Below the pieces are notes generated by a model. The model saw only the letters and a list, made by a program, of their open reading frames with translations, was not told where the DNA came from and did no database searches. From assembly GCA_002454165.1 (NCBI GenBank), contig DKIG01000057.1, positions 1 through 6,291 on the forward strand: a stretch of DNA of 6,291 bases, written 5' to 3'. This document shows positions 6,259 to 6,291 of this stretch, one piece after another; the stretch's first letter is position 1; each line of letters begins with the position of its first letter. Made by a program: the position numbers and the translations under genes. This DNA comes from Gammaproteobacteria bacterium UBA6724. GTDB lineage: Bacteria; Pseudomonadota; Gammaproteobacteria; Pseudomonadales; Azotimanducaceae.

Positions 6259-6280
6259 CCCCCCCCCGCTTTCGCGAGGG
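6259..6280 (-). repeat. Third GCGAAAGC hairpin with adjoining C9 run
   Basis: On the minus strand CCCTCGC and GCGGGGG pair into a seven-base stem (6274-6280 with 6263-6269, one G-U pair) around a GAAA loop. This is the same core as the hairpin at 1669-1699. The arm extends into nine consecutive C on the plus strand (6259-6267). The flank on the other side, CATGCCC, resembles the CATTCC arm of the other copies. The element may continue past the window edge. Confidence 0.55.
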
Positions 6281-6291
6281 CATGCTTTGGC

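Overview
The window looks like chromosomal DNA from a gammaproteobacterium with roughly balanced GC content. The main support is the mutY-yggX pair, which is a typical gammaproteobacterial arrangement, and the close similarity of the YggX, MutY and YedI-type proteins to their enterobacterial and pseudomonad counterparts. Genus and species cannot be read from the sequence. No rRNA, tRNA, CRISPR array, transposase or phage gene is visible.

Layout. Bases 1-78 hold a hairpin repeat. Bases 79-1429 (minus strand) carry mutY followed by yggX, an oxidative-damage pair: MutY removes adenine mispaired with 8-oxoguanine, and YggX is linked to protection of iron and iron-sulfur clusters. Bases 1430-1816 form a 387-base divergent intergenic region that is unusually structured. 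It has a GC-rich 83-bp tandem repeat, then a perfect-stem hairpin of the dispersed GCGAAAGC type, then an AT-rich stretch with a consensus -10 box and a row of 14-bp direct repeats running almost to the next start codon. Bases 1817-3235 (plus) encode an FprA/adrenodoxin-reductase-type ferredoxin-NADP reductase. It converges, with six bases between stop codons, on a minus-strand pair: a SdsA1/YjcS-type alkyl sulfatase (4180-6117) followed after eight bases by a DUF808/YedI membrane protein (3242-4171). Bases 6118-6291 hold the sulfatase leader, with 12-bp tandem repeats, a candidate promoter, and a third GCGAAAGC hairpin next to a run of nine C.

How the parts relate. mutY, yggX and the NADPH-ferredoxin reductase all fit redox, iron and oxidative-damage functions, and they sit around one shared intergenic region. 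The sulfatase would release sulfate and an alcohol from alkyl sulfate esters; it has no visible signal peptide, so it probably acts in the cytoplasm. The YedI-type protein has no established function, and its link to the sulfatase rests only on tight spacing.

All five genes belong to known families and appear intact. The least explained content is non-coding: the 83-bp nested tandem repeat, the 14-bp repeat row ahead of fprA, the 12-bp repeat row ahead of the sulfatase, and three related hairpins, two of which flank mutY-yggX in inverted orientation. I see no convincing new multi-gene system here.
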